Numbered from the stretch's first letter, positions 1 to 11,956 are shown. The stretch is 64,000 nucleotides of DNA from Rehmannia glutinosa (GCA_016081115.2 CM071932.1:60047639-60111638); one strand, 5' to 3'. Made by a program: numbers and translations. The notes: generated from the sequence alone by a model not told the origin.

Positions 1-372
1 GATGGAGTGTGTTAACCTTTGCTCAGAGCGTACTGCTTGCATCTCTACCTTTATTTCAAGAATCTCAGCCCTCAGAGTTGTTTCTGTATGCACCAACTTC
101 TTCTGAAATTAAACCTTCAACATCTCCATGTCTGTAAGATGACAGAGGTCCATGCGATCATTGTTATCCCACTGTTTCTGCTGAAATGGAACTTGTTCAG
201 CACCCCAGATAATCAATTTGGAAAAAAGTGATCTAAAGTGCCCAACTTGTTCCCTGCGAAGTTCCTTCGTTTATGTAGTCCATTCTCAAAGCCTTAGAAC
301 TGCTTATCTGATATTCCATGAAATAGCAGCATCATGATTGTCAATCCTTTGATTTAGAGCAGCAAAGCTTAG

Positions 373-942
373 TTACATTTCCTGCATTTCCACGCACATT
401 GCTCGGATGGCCTTTCGGAAGTCGATTGCTTCAGGCGAATTATCCTCAGGTAGAAGGGATTCAAAATCATGACCAAAAGAAACGGTTGTCAAGTTGTCTG
501 GAGCTTGGAATTCAATTGGATCTATTTCAACATGAAATCGGGCAGCTTCCTCCACAGTATCAGCTTCCAATGAGACTTCATCAATGTATGGAAATTCGTC
601 CACAAAAATGCCAATATATGCTGAGGAAGGTCCCTTTCCTCCTTCGGGAGCACTTCTCACTTTACCATGGCTCGCAATCTGCTGCGCCTCATCTGTCTCA
701 ACAGAGTCTTTGGCAACATCTATGTCATTCTTTTGGGCTTCCATTTCTATATCTTGGAGGTTTTCAACCAAAATGAACTTCTTGGAGGTTTTCAAATGAG
801 CCTCCTTCATTTGGGCTTCCATTTCTATATCTTCTGGATCAGACTCAGTTGCGTTGTCAGCATCTTCAAAATTCAGGGATTCATCATTTGAGTCATGTAG
901 AGCGTCAATTTCAATAAGTTCAGTAGACTCAGGTTCAGGCAA
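373..942 (-). CDS. Longest open segment of SRV-1 ORF3 (189 codons)
   Basis: This open stretch inside the SRV-1 ORF3 relic corresponds to 51600-52200 of SRV-3. It is acidic at the front and holds a short internal duplication (the motif DIEMEAQ occurs twice, about 35 residues apart). It continues with RSAPEGGKGPSS and a conserved block ending in FGHDFESLLPED, followed by FRKAIRAMC. The same block in SRV-3 and the related TIVP-DFD-W block in SRV-2 and SRV-4 suggest this is the most constrained part of ORF3's second half. It is probably a surviving piece of a broken ORF and not an independent gene. Confidence 0.5.
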   Translation of the reverse strand: MPEPESTELIEIDALHDSNDESLNFEDADNATESDPEDIEMEAQMKEAHLKTSKKFILVENLQDIEMEAQKNDIDVAKDSVETDEAQQIASHGKVRSAPEGGKGPSSAYIGIFVDEFPYIDEVSLEADTVEEAARFHVEIDPIEFQAPDNLTTVSFGHDFESLLPEDNSPEAIDFRKAIRAMCVEMQEM

Positions 943-2315
943 TGTGGAAAAATCTCAGATACATTCACATTTCCCCTTGGAAGTCTCAACCTCCATAGGG
1001 TCCTTAACTACCTTGGCAGCAATCTCAACCACTGCAAGGCCTTCACTATATCTATCTGCAGACTCATTTGCAATTTGAGTCTTCAATCTTTGGCATCCTT
1101 CGAGGTCTTCGCTGGAGACTTGGCTGTTTCCATTGAGTGTTCAGCCAAATGGGTAGTTGTCTTAACAACTTTAATAGGGTGTGGTCCGTTGGGTTGCCCT
1201 CTCCTACTTCGTCATTCCCAACATCGTTGCCAACCTCCTTAGTTTGTCCCTCTAAGTGAGATGCTGAAGTTTTTGCATCAAGATTCCTCACAATATCAAT
1301 AATTGCAGGTGTTGGAGAGATAGAAATAGATGATTATCCAACACCCCTGAGCATAGATTGCTCATACAGCTCACGGGACTCTTGTTGCGCCTGCTTCAGC
1401 TGAGCTGACTCGACTAAGTCAACTCCTTCGATAATTTCTACATCGCTATTGCTTTCATTTTCGAAAGCCTCCTCAGGGATGTTTGGATCTGTGAAAGCAC
1501 ATGTATGAGGTTCGAGAGCCTTTGCCTTCTCCAATGCCTTAGCCTTGGCAGCATCCTTTTTTCTCATAAAGGATTTCTGGTGTAGTAAAGTTCACAAAAC
1601 CATAAGTAACAGGAGCATTATCTAGGAATCCAAGGAGATATTCCTCCTCATCAATCATGTTTGGACTTGTGAATTGGACTCGGCTGGCACTCAGCTTCCA
1701 TCGCCTCCATGCGCGTAGCCGTTCTTCAACTTCTAGATATGCTGGGAATTCTGGTGCTTCAGGAATGCTGACATGTGAGACCCGTTCTTCGACAAAAGTG
1801 TTTTGACCAGCCTTATTTGTCCCATCATTTGCCTCAGTATCAACATTTCTTCCTCCTGAGGGTCAACAACTAAGCTATTTTTAGCTTCTTCAGCCTTAGT
1901 CTGTTCACCTATTGTCGTGGGGTCAACTGTTGAATTATCTTGAGTTTCTTTAGCAGTACTTTGTTCACCCATTTTCATCCATTTGTTATCCTTGGAATTG
2001 ACCTTTTTACCTTTTTAGGATACTGGGGGCTCGGCGGCTTTAGTTGTGACTGTTGCAGCTGTCTCAACAGCTTTCTCTGCATCATATGCCTTCACAAGTC
2101 ATCTCGTGGAGAGACTCTCTAGAGGGATTTATTCCTCATCCTTTTCATGTTCTACAGCTACGATGGTTGACTCTACTGCGGGCTAAGTCTTCTACTTCTT
2201 AACAGCTGCCTTACGGGGAGCAGTTGTCCTTCTCTTCTCCGTCACTTTGGGAGCAAGGACAGCATGTTTAGTAGAGGGAGCTGGGACAGAGACAGATGTG
2301 TCCTTGAGGACGTGA

Positions 2316-2615
2316 TCAGTTGATTCCCATCAGAAGTGGCAATCTTCTTTGCATGTGCGCTCTTCTGAGAAGCTGGCAAATTTTCCTTGAACATCCTCTT
2401 GTTCGCATGAAAGGACTTTCCCCGGTAAGAGGTACATCCTTCTTCTCCATCAAATATCCTAGAATCAGACCATATCCCAGGGAATACACAAGCTCCCCGT
2501 CAACCACCTTCACGGTATGGATATTCTGGCACAACTTTTCAAAGATGAACTCACTCCAGTTCATCTCAACCTCCTCCATGATTGCAACCATAACAATCAG
2601 CTTAGTTTGGGACAA
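2316..2615 (-). CDS. Open segment of SRV-1 ORF3, N-terminal domain
   Basis: A 99-codon open stretch. Its first half (an MNWSEFIFEKL block followed by a LGYGLILGYLMEKK block) is matched, in broken frame, by SRV-3 at about 49690-49870 and by SRV-2 at about 29980-30180. The repeated recovery of the same motif in three copies shows it is real coding ancestry. It is part of the larger ORF3 relic and has no independent start signal. Confidence 0.5.
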   Translation of the reverse strand: MSQTKLIVMVAIMEEVEMNWSEFIFEKLCQNIHTVKVVDGELVYSLGYGLILGYLMEKKDVPLTGESPFMRTRGCSRKICQLLRRAHMQRRLPLLMGIN

Positions 2616-3194
2616 TTGATTGAATTACCCAAACTTCATGTCCACACATTTGGCCACCACATCAATCAGCTTGTGGTAGTCATCTTTAATGGCCTTCTTG
2701 AGGGCAGGAAGTTGATTTTGCCAGCTAACTCTGGCTTAGCAATCTCCTTCCAGGCCTTCACCAAGTTGAACTCTTTTCCAGTCAGTTCTTTGAGTCCGCT
2801 GGATAGAATGTGTAGATATTTCTCCAAGTCAGTCGCAACCAACTTAATTTATTTTCCATTCACAGATGAATGGATGCCGTAATCGTGAACAGATGCATTC
2901 ACATAAAATATAGCAACCTCCTCTTGGAAGGTTCGATTCATATCTAGAGAGAGAAACCTCTTAAGCCCAGATTTTTCCAGATGACAAGTGATTTTCTCAG
3001 CCAACACCTTGTCCTCCGACTGCTAGACAAGACCTACAAAATCCACTAGGGAGCCAGTGTAGATCTTCTTAGCGAGTTTTCCAAAATCAAGAGCAACTTG
3101 TTTGGGAGCAATTTCGAAATATTTCAGGGGTTTTTGCGAAAACCTTAGGGTATGGTTGCAAAGAGAATTTTTGGAAATTTTGAATTCTTAGAGA

Positions 3195-3420
3195 GTGAAA
3201 GTGTGGAGAGAGAAATAAATTTTGCATATATATGAGACTTGAAAGGACGGTTCCGGAATCCCAAAGATTGAAATTTGATCAATGGCTGAGATCAAATCTT
3301 TCAAAAAGCACTAATTACTTCCCATTAAATGCGACAATATTTATATCCAATCATAAGTAAACCGTCACAGCTTTTATCGTACAACATTTAATGATGCTGA
3401 CATCAAGTGAGAAACATTGC
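3195..3420 (-). promoter_or_regulatory. SRV-1 internal promoter-like module before ORF3
   Basis: On the minus strand a TATATATG box (3225-3233) lies about 115 bases upstream of the ORF3 start region and is followed by a CT-rich leader. Further upstream is TGATGTCA (3398-3405), one base from the TGACGTCA bZIP-type site found at the same relative place in SRV-2 and SRV-3. Promoter activity is inferred. Confidence 0.4.
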
Positions 3421-3647
3421 AAATGACCTCGTTTTGTCACTTAGCTCATGAATGATTCAACAATCTTCATTTATGACTTGATTCTGCTTCTCTCTTCCTT
3501 CTATTCAACTGAACGAGACTTAGTTGTCCAGCTAACTCGATTCTGCTGAACAACTGTATAGGTTGTTTCACTCTGTTGGATGAGTGAAACTCTTCTAAAA
3601 TGCAATTCTCTCATCTTTAACTCTGCTGGATGAGTCTTCTGAGCATT

Positions 3648-3905
3648 TTAATTTAGCCCAATCAATCCAAGCTTATTCTTAAATTCTTCAGATGCTTGAT
3701 TCACATAAGGGCATTGTGATGTGTATTCCAATGTGATGTCTTTCTTTTCAACATGATCTTTTATGAAATGATACCTAACATCAATGTGATTTGTTCTTGA
3801 GTGCAATACCAGATTCTGAGTGATTGCAATGGCACATGTGTTATCACACATAATTAGAATTTCTTTTTCTTCTGTCATAGTCTCTCAGTTGTTGCCTGAT
3901 CCAAT
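3648..3905 (-). pseudogene. SRV-1 RNase H end of copia pol
   Basis: This is the C-terminal end of a Ty1/copia polyprotein. It shows the family hallmarks CDNTCAIAI and TNHIDVRYHFIKDHVEKK, then the final GLI motif. The usual 'LADIFTKP' block is replaced by an unrelated short stretch, so the end is damaged. Upstream pol (RT, integrase, gag) is missing: similarity stops near 3905, making SRV-1 a 5'-truncated copy. Confidence 0.8.
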
Positions 3906-5410
3906 GTGATTTCTTTTTCTTCTAGAGTCACCATTGAAAGATTTTGGATAACTTGTTGAGGAAATGGATGAGAATGAACTGAAGAGTGTTGCAACATGTT
4001 TTAGCCTAGTCGTAATGGGTCAAAATGACTACTTCCATAATAAAAAAATGAGAACTAGCCATCTTTTGAAACCAATATTTTTGTCATTTTGGCATAACAA
4101 AAGATATTCATATATGCATATTTGTTTGATATTTGAGCTATTTCTCTCTCTTTCACGTATCTCTCTCTATATTCTTTTACTCTCTATTACTAACTTTTTA
4201 AAAAAATTGAATCAATATTTTTCATTTTTGTATATGCAATATTGTTGTTGAATTGTAGATATCGAAAAAAGAATTAATTTTATATATTATACTTACAAAA
4301 TGGATTTGAAACGAAAAATTTATGTGAATCCAAAGTTTTTTGGAGAAAATCAAATAACTGGTTGTGAGAGTAGACTGAAATATATCGAGTTAAATGTAAC
4401 TGGATATCCAGTGACGTTACTCGATATCAGTTATGATTACTCGATATCCAATTACATAACTGGATATCAAGTTACCTACAACAAATATCTAGCTAGTTTG
4501 ACTCGATATCGAGTTACATAATGGAATCCTCGTAGTCATCTTCATTCACCCCAAACACCATTAACGAAGCATCAAGCTTTTCAACACAACCCTAAAAATT
4601 CTACAAATCTTACAACAAATCATAACCTAAAAAACTATAAACTAACTAAATCAACAAGAATTATGAAATTAAAAGAATTGAGTGAAGTGAGAGATACAGT
4701 CGTGCCGTAGAATCTATTTTTGCAAGTCGCTGGAATATGATTTTGTTCCCAAGTTTTGATTGTCGAGTTATGAGGATGTGTGTGTGACTCAAAAGGTTGT
4801 ATATTGGTTTAAGGGGCAATTTTAAAATTTCACGTGTCAAAATAGCTAAAAAAACATGTGTTTCAAAAAGATGGCTAAAAATTTCCTCAAAAAAAAAAAG
4901 ATGGCTAAAAACCATTTTGGTTTGATAGGAATGACTAGAAAACCTAGGCACTCCCTAGTGTAACTAGTGTCATCTAAGGAAGGGCTATTATGGTCCAAAG
5001 ATCGTTATGTTCTGTTTTTCAATTTTTTTTAATGTAATTTTTCATATTCAACAGAAACTGAAGATAGTTTCAGAAAGGAACAAAAGATAGTTTCTTTCTG
5101 TTTGCCCCTCAATTGCGGTAGAAAATTAGAATGTATTATTTACCTCATGGGGGATAATTTTGACCAATTTAGTTCCATGATATTAATAATCAAATCTCAG
5201 ATTAATTTTAGGCCAACATTTTTGGTCATTACCATAATTACGTAATAGTGACCTACACAAAAAAATTAATTTTTTCAAAGAAATGAAGAACAATAAAAGT
5301 CACTATATGATGCGGTAACAGATTCCAAAGGCTGATGTATGATCTATACATAAATGCTTCCTCGTATTGAAAATATATGAACCCAATTACAAGAAATTAT
5401 CTGTATATGT
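3906..5410. other. AT-rich non-coding DNA with candidate inverted-repeat element
   Basis: No credible gene. The stretch near 3995-4110 resembles the reverse complement of 4815-4960: both carry a 'tagccatctttttgaaac'-like core and a 'ttttagcctagtc / ttttctagtcat'-like outer part. This suggests long, degenerate terminal inverted repeats of a roughly 1-kb non-autonomous DNA element. Target duplications were not found. The palindrome cluster at 4378-4520 lies inside it. 5000-5410 holds only AT-rich sequence. Confidence 0.35.
4378..4520. repeat. Cluster of GATATC-centred palindromes
   Basis: Within about 140 bases several near-palindromes centre on GATATC: AACTGGATATCCAGT, ACTCGATATCAGTT, ACTCGATATCCAATT, AACTGGATATCAAGTT and ACTCGATATCGAGTT. 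They alternate between a 'ctgg' and a 'ctcg' flank. The density is far above chance for this AT-rich context. The function is unknown. Confidence 0.6.
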
Positions 5411-5660
5411 AGGGTAATTCAGAGACTGCACTCTGAAATTATATTCCATTTGCGGAATGCATCCCCAAATTGCATTTTTGGCAGAATACACCCTAGAAAT
5501 AGGATTAGCATCGCATTTTGCACCCTAAGCCATTTTTATTAAATTTTCATTGAAAACCTTACTGGAAAACTGCAAACAATAGAATTTCGTTTACCAACTT
5601 CTTCTGTTTTTTATGTTCAGTTTAACTTGTCTGATGCTATTTCACATACAACTTTTTTTA
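5411..5660 (+). repeat. Dispersed repeat, copy 1 (partner at 40145-40385, opposite strand)
   Basis: About 250 bases align, with substitutions and small gaps, to the reverse complement of 40145-40385. Shared blocks include 'attgcatttttggcagaatacacc', 'gcaaacaatag' and 'cagtttaacttgt' (shown in part). There is no coding potential. The family is unidentified; it could be part of a larger non-autonomous element. Confidence 0.6.
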
Positions 5661-7317
5661 AGTATTCTCTTCTTCTTTTTCTTGTTTGGTGATGTTTTTT
5701 AGGACAAATCGCTCCAAGTCAAGGTTTCTGATAAAGTTTAAGTCTTCTCCTTCCCAAGCGAGAGGTCTTCCAAGTCTTAATCACTACGAGCTGAAAATCT
5801 TCTACTGGGAACTTGCCTGCACACACGCAAATGTTAGGGGGTCCCTGAGGGTTGCCCAGGGAGGCCTCTCCCATGCTCAAGTGAGCACGGTGAACGAGAG
5901 AGAATATAAGATAATAACTGATTACTGAATTATGTTTAAGAGTGATTATGAGAGAATATACATATAAATAAAGAGGAGGACCTTTATATACCTATGTGAT
6001 GGGCCTCGTGGGCCGTTTAGGAGAAATTGGCTTGTGGCCCAGTCCAGGACTCCTTTGGGCCGGGTTATTCCATTAATAGCCCATTGAGAAATTAATATTA
6101 TTTCAATATATAAACGAATTATATATTAATTAATAAATATCATTTTTGCCCCCAACGTAAGCCCCCCAACTCCGGTGTTACGGAAGTATGAAACGATCTT
6201 GGAGCTAACCGACATCTTGTTGTAAATTATATCATTTTTGCCCCCAACGTAAGCCCCCCAACGTTAGCTTATCTTGTTCTGAGATTCTTTGAAAATTTAC
6301 AAGGACCCTCTTGTAAGGGAGCCCCTCCCCTCGGGGAGCGCCGGAGGAGGTATAAATTATGAAGAGCCCCCTTGGGGGAGCTCAGCTTTGATGATGTCTT
6401 CCAATTCTCTTGCTTGGTAGAACACTTTGTGAAATTTTCTTGAAAATTTGAGGGGACTGTTCATGGAGAGTTATAGAGAGGAGTGCAACACATCGAGTGA
6501 GGGGAGTTGAGATGCGGGCCCGAGAGCTGAGAGAGGTTGCTTCGGGGTGCCTCCTCAGAGCGGGCAAGAGAGGTTGCTTCGGGGCAACCCCAAGGGCACC
6601 CTCGCGCCCTCCCGTGCGGGGCATCCCCAAGGGCACCCTCACGCCTTCGGGTGGCGGTCCAAGCCCCCCGGTCCATCCTTCTTGCATTTTTCTCCATCAT
6701 TTCTGGAGTTTTCCCATATTTCAAGCCGTATTTTGGATTTTGGTCCTTCATTTTTGCTCGGGGGCTAGGATGCTATCGATCGTTCGGTCTTTGTTTATGT
6801 TATTCTATTTCTACCTTTGCTAGCAGTCTTTGATATCCCCCCTCTAGATCTGGAGTTATGTTGTATGATGAGGGAAAAGTAGAGTTTTAGCCAGATTCGG
6901 GCCCGAGTGATCAGGTTCCCAAGGAGGGGTCCGAGGGGGATAGTCCGAACAAGGCCCCTCAGCCCAAGTATCAGCATAGGCCTCCGCTTAAATGTCGAGC
7001 AGTTGTCCCAGGAGAGTTAGTAAGCAATGTTTTTCTCCCAATGACTTCGTAGATTGAGGGAGCGGTTGGGGATCCCTTCAGTGTTTCATATGTTGGCTCT
7101 GTGGTTATCTATTGATCTAATTTTCGAGCTACAGAGGGGGGAGAAGTTGAGTGTCTTGTGATATGCCATTTTTGTAAGAGTTGATCTCTTGAAGTAGGTG
7201 ATGTATCTTTAAGAAGAGTGGTTTCCCAAAAGGGGAAAGGTTTTCGGAGCGTGGGAGCACATAAATGGATCTTCTTGCATGTGACGAGTCCCCGCGGGAC
7301 TTAGTCTCTTAGAAGGC
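5661..7317. other. GC-rich LTR-like mosaic, no gene
   Basis: This is a locally GC-rich stretch in an AT-rich window. It holds a direct repeat (core 'gcccccaacgtaagcccccc', about 6151-6170 and 6239-6258) and a TATA-like TATAAATTA near 6351 followed by G/C-rich sequence. The overlapping GC-rich open frames at 6380-6830 exist in several frames on both strands and look compositional. The layout suggests the U3/R part of an LTR from an unclassified retrotransposon. No ends or target duplications were found. Confidence 0.3.
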
Positions 7318-10300
7318 AATATTTTTGATGGCTCGAAAGCTACTTGCAAAAACAGCCTAGGCAAGTGCACTATCATTTATAGCAAATCTAAGCGAGTATC
7401 GAGTGTCATTCCCACGAGGACTATGATTACTAGTAATTACCGTATTTTTATTATCTAGCCTACAAATTCGCCAAATAGTTTATTGCAAAATAAAAATAAA
7501 TCGAAAGCAAATAAAAGTGGAAGAGGCACCTAAGAACATGAAACATATCAGATACACAAGGATTGGAAGATGATGAATAGACACGTGTTTGAATATGAAT
7601 CCCTCTACAACATCTTTGTGATTTTACCAAAATAATTACAACCATAACCCTCAAAATTTAACCATCCTTAACATATTTTTATGCTTCATGGACCGTAGGC
7701 ATTCCTAAATTAAGTTAAACCCTCGGTCGAGGTGAATAACTCCTAACCTCAAGTTGATTAACTGAAATATCTTTCTAGTTAAAACCCCCAAGATTGCATT
7801 AACGATTTATGAATTCCCATATTAGGTTTGACCCTAATCCAAAATATTTATGTCGTCCTATATATAGGATTGCATGCAACTCCTTTCACTTATGTTGGTT
7901 CTATTTCACCATAAATCTCTCGATTACCTGGTGAAAAATAAACTTCAAATCAATATAGTGCATATACCGATTCGAATAAACAAGCATAACATAAGCGAAT
8001 CACATAAAAGCATAAGAAAATATATTAAAACATTCAAAGCAATAATCACAAATAAGTCTTAATGTTCATCACATTCAAACACTAGCGATTTAGCTGATGA
8101 TGGATTTGAAAATGAAAACAACAATTAAACAAGAAGTTTCTCTTGAAATCAACATGAATACTTGAAGTTAAAACTTCCAAAACCAACATAAGACTCCTTT
8201 GTTGGATGTAGGATGATGAAGTGGTGGTGTTCATCTTCCTCTCCGAGAGATCTTCAATCCTTGTGCTTTAGCGCATCTTCATGGTGATTCAAGTCTTCTA
8301 ACTCCATTCCTCACCACAGTATGTGTTTCTCCTCTCCAAAATATGAACTATCATCTCAAATCTCTACTCTAAAGTTTGATTTTTTATGTATGTGAATGAA
8401 TACATCCTCCAACCCACACTCTTGGCTTTTATAGACATTATTTTGGTGAGGTATTTCTTAATAATGTCATCTCTTGGTAGTTTAATTGTCCACTTTATGA
8501 GTCGGGTTGTTAAAATCATTATTTTCATATGATCATCTAGGAAAGTAAGGAATTAGTGCAACACAATGAGGTGTAAATGTGCATAAAGAGTTGTCAAAAA
8601 GCTTGGTTGAAGTGCTTTCTCATAATACCCTTCAAAAATCGTGCAGAAACAGTCCCACAGCACAACCGTGTTGAGAAATATGGCTTGACCATGCTTGAAA
8701 CGACCTCTGGAAGTCTCCTAAACACGGTCGTGCTAAAAAACACGGCCTGGCTGTGTTCGGTAGGTCATGGCCATATTTTTTCTTTTCTTTGTTTGTTTTT
8801 AACATGGCTGTGTAAAATCGCACACTCAAGACGTGTTCAAGTCCGAAAGGCCTCAAAATGACGTGTTTTGATTGATTTTTAAAGCGTTTTTGCATCCATA
8901 ACCCTCAGAGTATGTTTTGACATGAATCTATGACCTGAAATTCACTAGAAATTGCTCTGAATGATCAACCTATACCAATAAAATCACCTCACGGTAATAT
9001 GAACTATACACAATCAAAAACTTATGAAACTGACAATAAAACAACCTAAATTACACTTAAATAAACAAGTAAAACATGCATAAAAAGACACTTATCAAAT
9101 CACCTCTAACTTAGAACTTTGCTTGTCATCAAGCAAAACTTAAAACCATAAGGAGGGGTTCAATACATGACAACACGGAAGGAAAATCTTTTTCTTAACA
9201 ATTGAACATAAGTAGTCAAATTCTTAGCCCTCTGAGCCCGAATTAACCATTCAATAAAAACATAATTTTGCAAAGTGATTGATTGACAAGTAAATACTTT
9301 AATATCAGCGGGCATAAATTAGACTTGAACTCATCACTTCACAAATACTGATGGTTATGCGCAACTTCAATTCATTAACGCCTTGAAAATATAAGAACTC
9401 AATATATTTTTGCAGTTAGTCTACTAGTCACATAACTTAGTTTCTTGAACTTTATTGGAATCGGAACTGCTAGCAATATACACTCTTCTTCTTCGTAGAT
9501 TTTTTAGGACATTCGAGGAATGCTTCCACTATGTGTAAATTTTGAATTTGAATTCGAACACTCCTAGAGTGGTTTCACATACTCATATTTGTGTCGCCGT
9601 TTTACGTAAAAGACAAACATGGGGCTCATGAATGCTCCTAGTTACTAAGCAGCAACAAATAGAGGAGTATAACCTCGATTGCCCAAATTATTATTATTAT
9701 TTTGTTTTATTTGTTTTTCAGGTTCATTGGCTTGGTTTAGCAACAATAACCAATGCAATATCAATAGTTCTTGGACGTTCAAAGCCCTAAGTATCGCCAT
9801 ATATGCTTTAACAAATCAAGCATTATGGTGTTAGAAATCTTGTCTAAATTCAGCCCACATCCATGTCAATCTATTCAAGACAATCAATTGTTTTGCATTT
9901 AAAACACAAATTATAAAGCTAATTCAATGTGAACGAAAAAGATGGACATACACACAAAACACACAAAAATAACAGAAAAGAAAAAGGAAATAAAAAAGGA
10001 AAAAAATACACAAAGAAATGACCTTACTGCGGGAGTGGAATCGATGCGGGGCAACCATTAGGCTGTTCAGTCTAGAGATTTCACCGGCATATGCATATCT
10101 AATAAGAATTTGCAATAAAAACTCAAATACCGTGAAAGCTCATATATGCTCAAGTGAGACAAAAATGGTACCAACACCCACAAAACCGGATGAAAAAGTA
10201 GAAGAATAAATAAAAAAAATGACTAGATTAATACCCCCAAACTTAGGATATTGATTGTCCTAAGCAAACAAACTGACTCCAACAAAAGAAAAGACAATGC

Positions 10301-10683
10301 TTTGAGTTTACATACAACACTAACAACCAAGTTCCTCATGTATATTGCAAAAATTCATAACCTAGTGAATTCACATAAATGCAACGTTATTTCACTATCG
10401 ATCAAGCATGTAAGTTTCACCTCAATCATGTGATCTTGTGTGTGTGCATGTACTTCCCAAACTGTCAATTTCACTGTCAATTTATGTCCAGATAAGTTCA
10501 AACAATCAAGTACTTTCTAATGATCCTCTCTTTTTTATACATAATTTAAATACTTCCCAAACTCTATAGGCGTCTCCTTCACACTAATCTCCACTAATGT
10601 AGGTGATTATAAGAAAATAATCAATTGGACTTGCAAGGCTTATAATGTAGGCTCGGGATAAGGTAGAAAAATATTGTATTAAG
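7318..10683 (-). other. Non-coding 3' region of a minus-strand Ty3/gypsy-type element
   Basis: There is no gene. Two blocks read on the minus strand as the 'gcttg-ggacaagca...taagtttgggggt'-type motif that typically follows pol in plant Athila/Tat-like gypsy elements: 9105-9140 and 10233-10268. Near 8640-8830 a motif of the type 'cacggcctggctgtgtt' recurs, also familiar from such elements. The blocks 'caagtgcactatc' and 'cccacgaggact' (7350-7425) fit the same class. LTR borders were not found, so class and extent are inferred from recollection of these motifs. Confidence 0.35.
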
Positions 10684-11956
10684 TGTTAGTCCAAGTGGCT
10701 ACGAAAATCTAGAGGGGGTGATTTTTCCCGATTTTCCGATTTACGCCCTCTTTTCCGAATATGAAGACAATGAACAAATAAAAGTGCTGAAATATAAACA
10801 ACAAACAATGATTTATAGAGGGTCAAACCACCTAGGGCCTATTCCTCTACCACCCCGGTATGTCCGGAATGGATTTCGAAAAGAAAAAAGTTTTATTGAT
10901 ACCAAACAAGTACAACATTTACCTTGAAGAGTATCACACTTTTCTTACAACACCACCTATGAAAATTACCACAATTTTCTCGCGATAATGAAGAGCACCA
11001 CACTCTTTTGCACCTAGAGTCAACCAAGTGTGTTCTTACCACAAGAACACTAACAAGGATCTCTTGTTTTGGACGATTTCAGAATTATAATCAAGATTAC
11101 ACTTTGTTTCAAAATATTACAACTCAAAAGTGCAAGTGTAATCAAGAAGGAAGCCTAATACACAAGATTTGTAGGTGTAAAACTTAGGGTAAAAATACAA
11201 AAAGAAATTTGACAAGAGAGAATAAGAAGTTTGCTGAATTTTTCTTGTTGTGCGAATGCTTGTGTTGTATTTGATCCTTCAAAGACTTTATATATTTATA
11301 GGAGAGTCTTCGAGATTGGATCTCCAACATAGGCTCCTCTATCTTCACTTTTGTCTAAAAAAGAAGGATCAAAAGATCTACAAATATGGTTAAGAAATAT
11401 AAAGTAGATCATACTAGATAATGGCTAAGCAACGGATAGAATGTTGCTGTCAAAAATCATAGGTCGACTGGTTGACCTGTTGAAAATTCGAACGTTTAAA
11501 AAGTTAATCTGAGATTTGGACTGATTAATCAAGGGGTTGGACTGGTCCAGGGTAGTTGGACCGGTCGACCATCACCTACACCGGTCGCCCCTCCCTGTAG
11601 ACTGGTCCACCAAGAACAAGTGTGATACATAAGTAAATTTTGGAAAACCTGTACACCCAGACACCGGTCGGCCTCAAGGTCGACCGGTTGGTCTTGGCCA
11701 TTTTTGCTCCAATTTTGTTTCTGTTTCGAGATTTCAAACTAAAAGCACGGGTTGCCCTCTAGGGCGACCGGATGGCCTCGAAACAGAAGTGTTGTCCGAT
11801 TTTTGTCAAAAATAAAGTTAAAGAAAACTTAAAAATATTAGTAAAAGTCAATTAAATTGTTTTGAAGTATAGGACAGTATTTTTGGGACATTGTTTTGGT
11901 ATAAAAATTCATTTAAACAAAATCATCAAAATCATGATAAAAATATTTTTCTAACA
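10684..11956 (-). mobile_element. SRV-5 3' LTR
   Basis: On the minus strand it starts TGTTAGAAAAAT (11956) after a purine-rich PPT and ends CTTGGACTAACA (10684), so it has TG...CA ends; length 1273. A TATAAATA box on the minus strand lies at 11293-11300. Between 11460 and 11780 there is a dense set of ACCGGTCGACC-like palindromes. No partner LTR is present, so no target duplication can be tested. Confidence 0.7.

Larger units (their letters stand above)
1..3115 (-). pseudogene. SRV-1 ORF3 relic (Sirevirus-like accessory ORF)
   Basis: This is the long third ORF downstream of pol in a copia element. It reads leftward and runs off the window edge, so its end and the 3' LTR are not visible. It matches the ORF3 of SRV-3 (from 49180) segment by segment: an N-terminal globular part (about 3115-2310), a long acidic low-complexity middle with many Glu/Asp/Ala/Thr residues (2300-950), a block with the motif FESLLPED (373-942), then a coiled-coil start (1-372). 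Frameshifts and stops break it into short frames. The start codon seen in SRV-3 is not an ATG at the matching place here (about 3112). No membrane segment or signal peptide is visible. Function is unknown; the family resembles 'putative plant transposon protein' entries, by recollection only. Confidence 0.7.

Noticed and set aside
6382..6833. Overlapping GC-rich open frames on both strands
   Set aside because: Several frames are open at once on both strands, as expected from base composition. None has a recognisable domain or a supported start.
8577..8895. Open frames on both strands near a 'cacggcctggctgtgtt' motif
   Set aside because: The motif is part of non-coding gypsy-type repeat sequence. 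The frames overlap on both strands without domain support.
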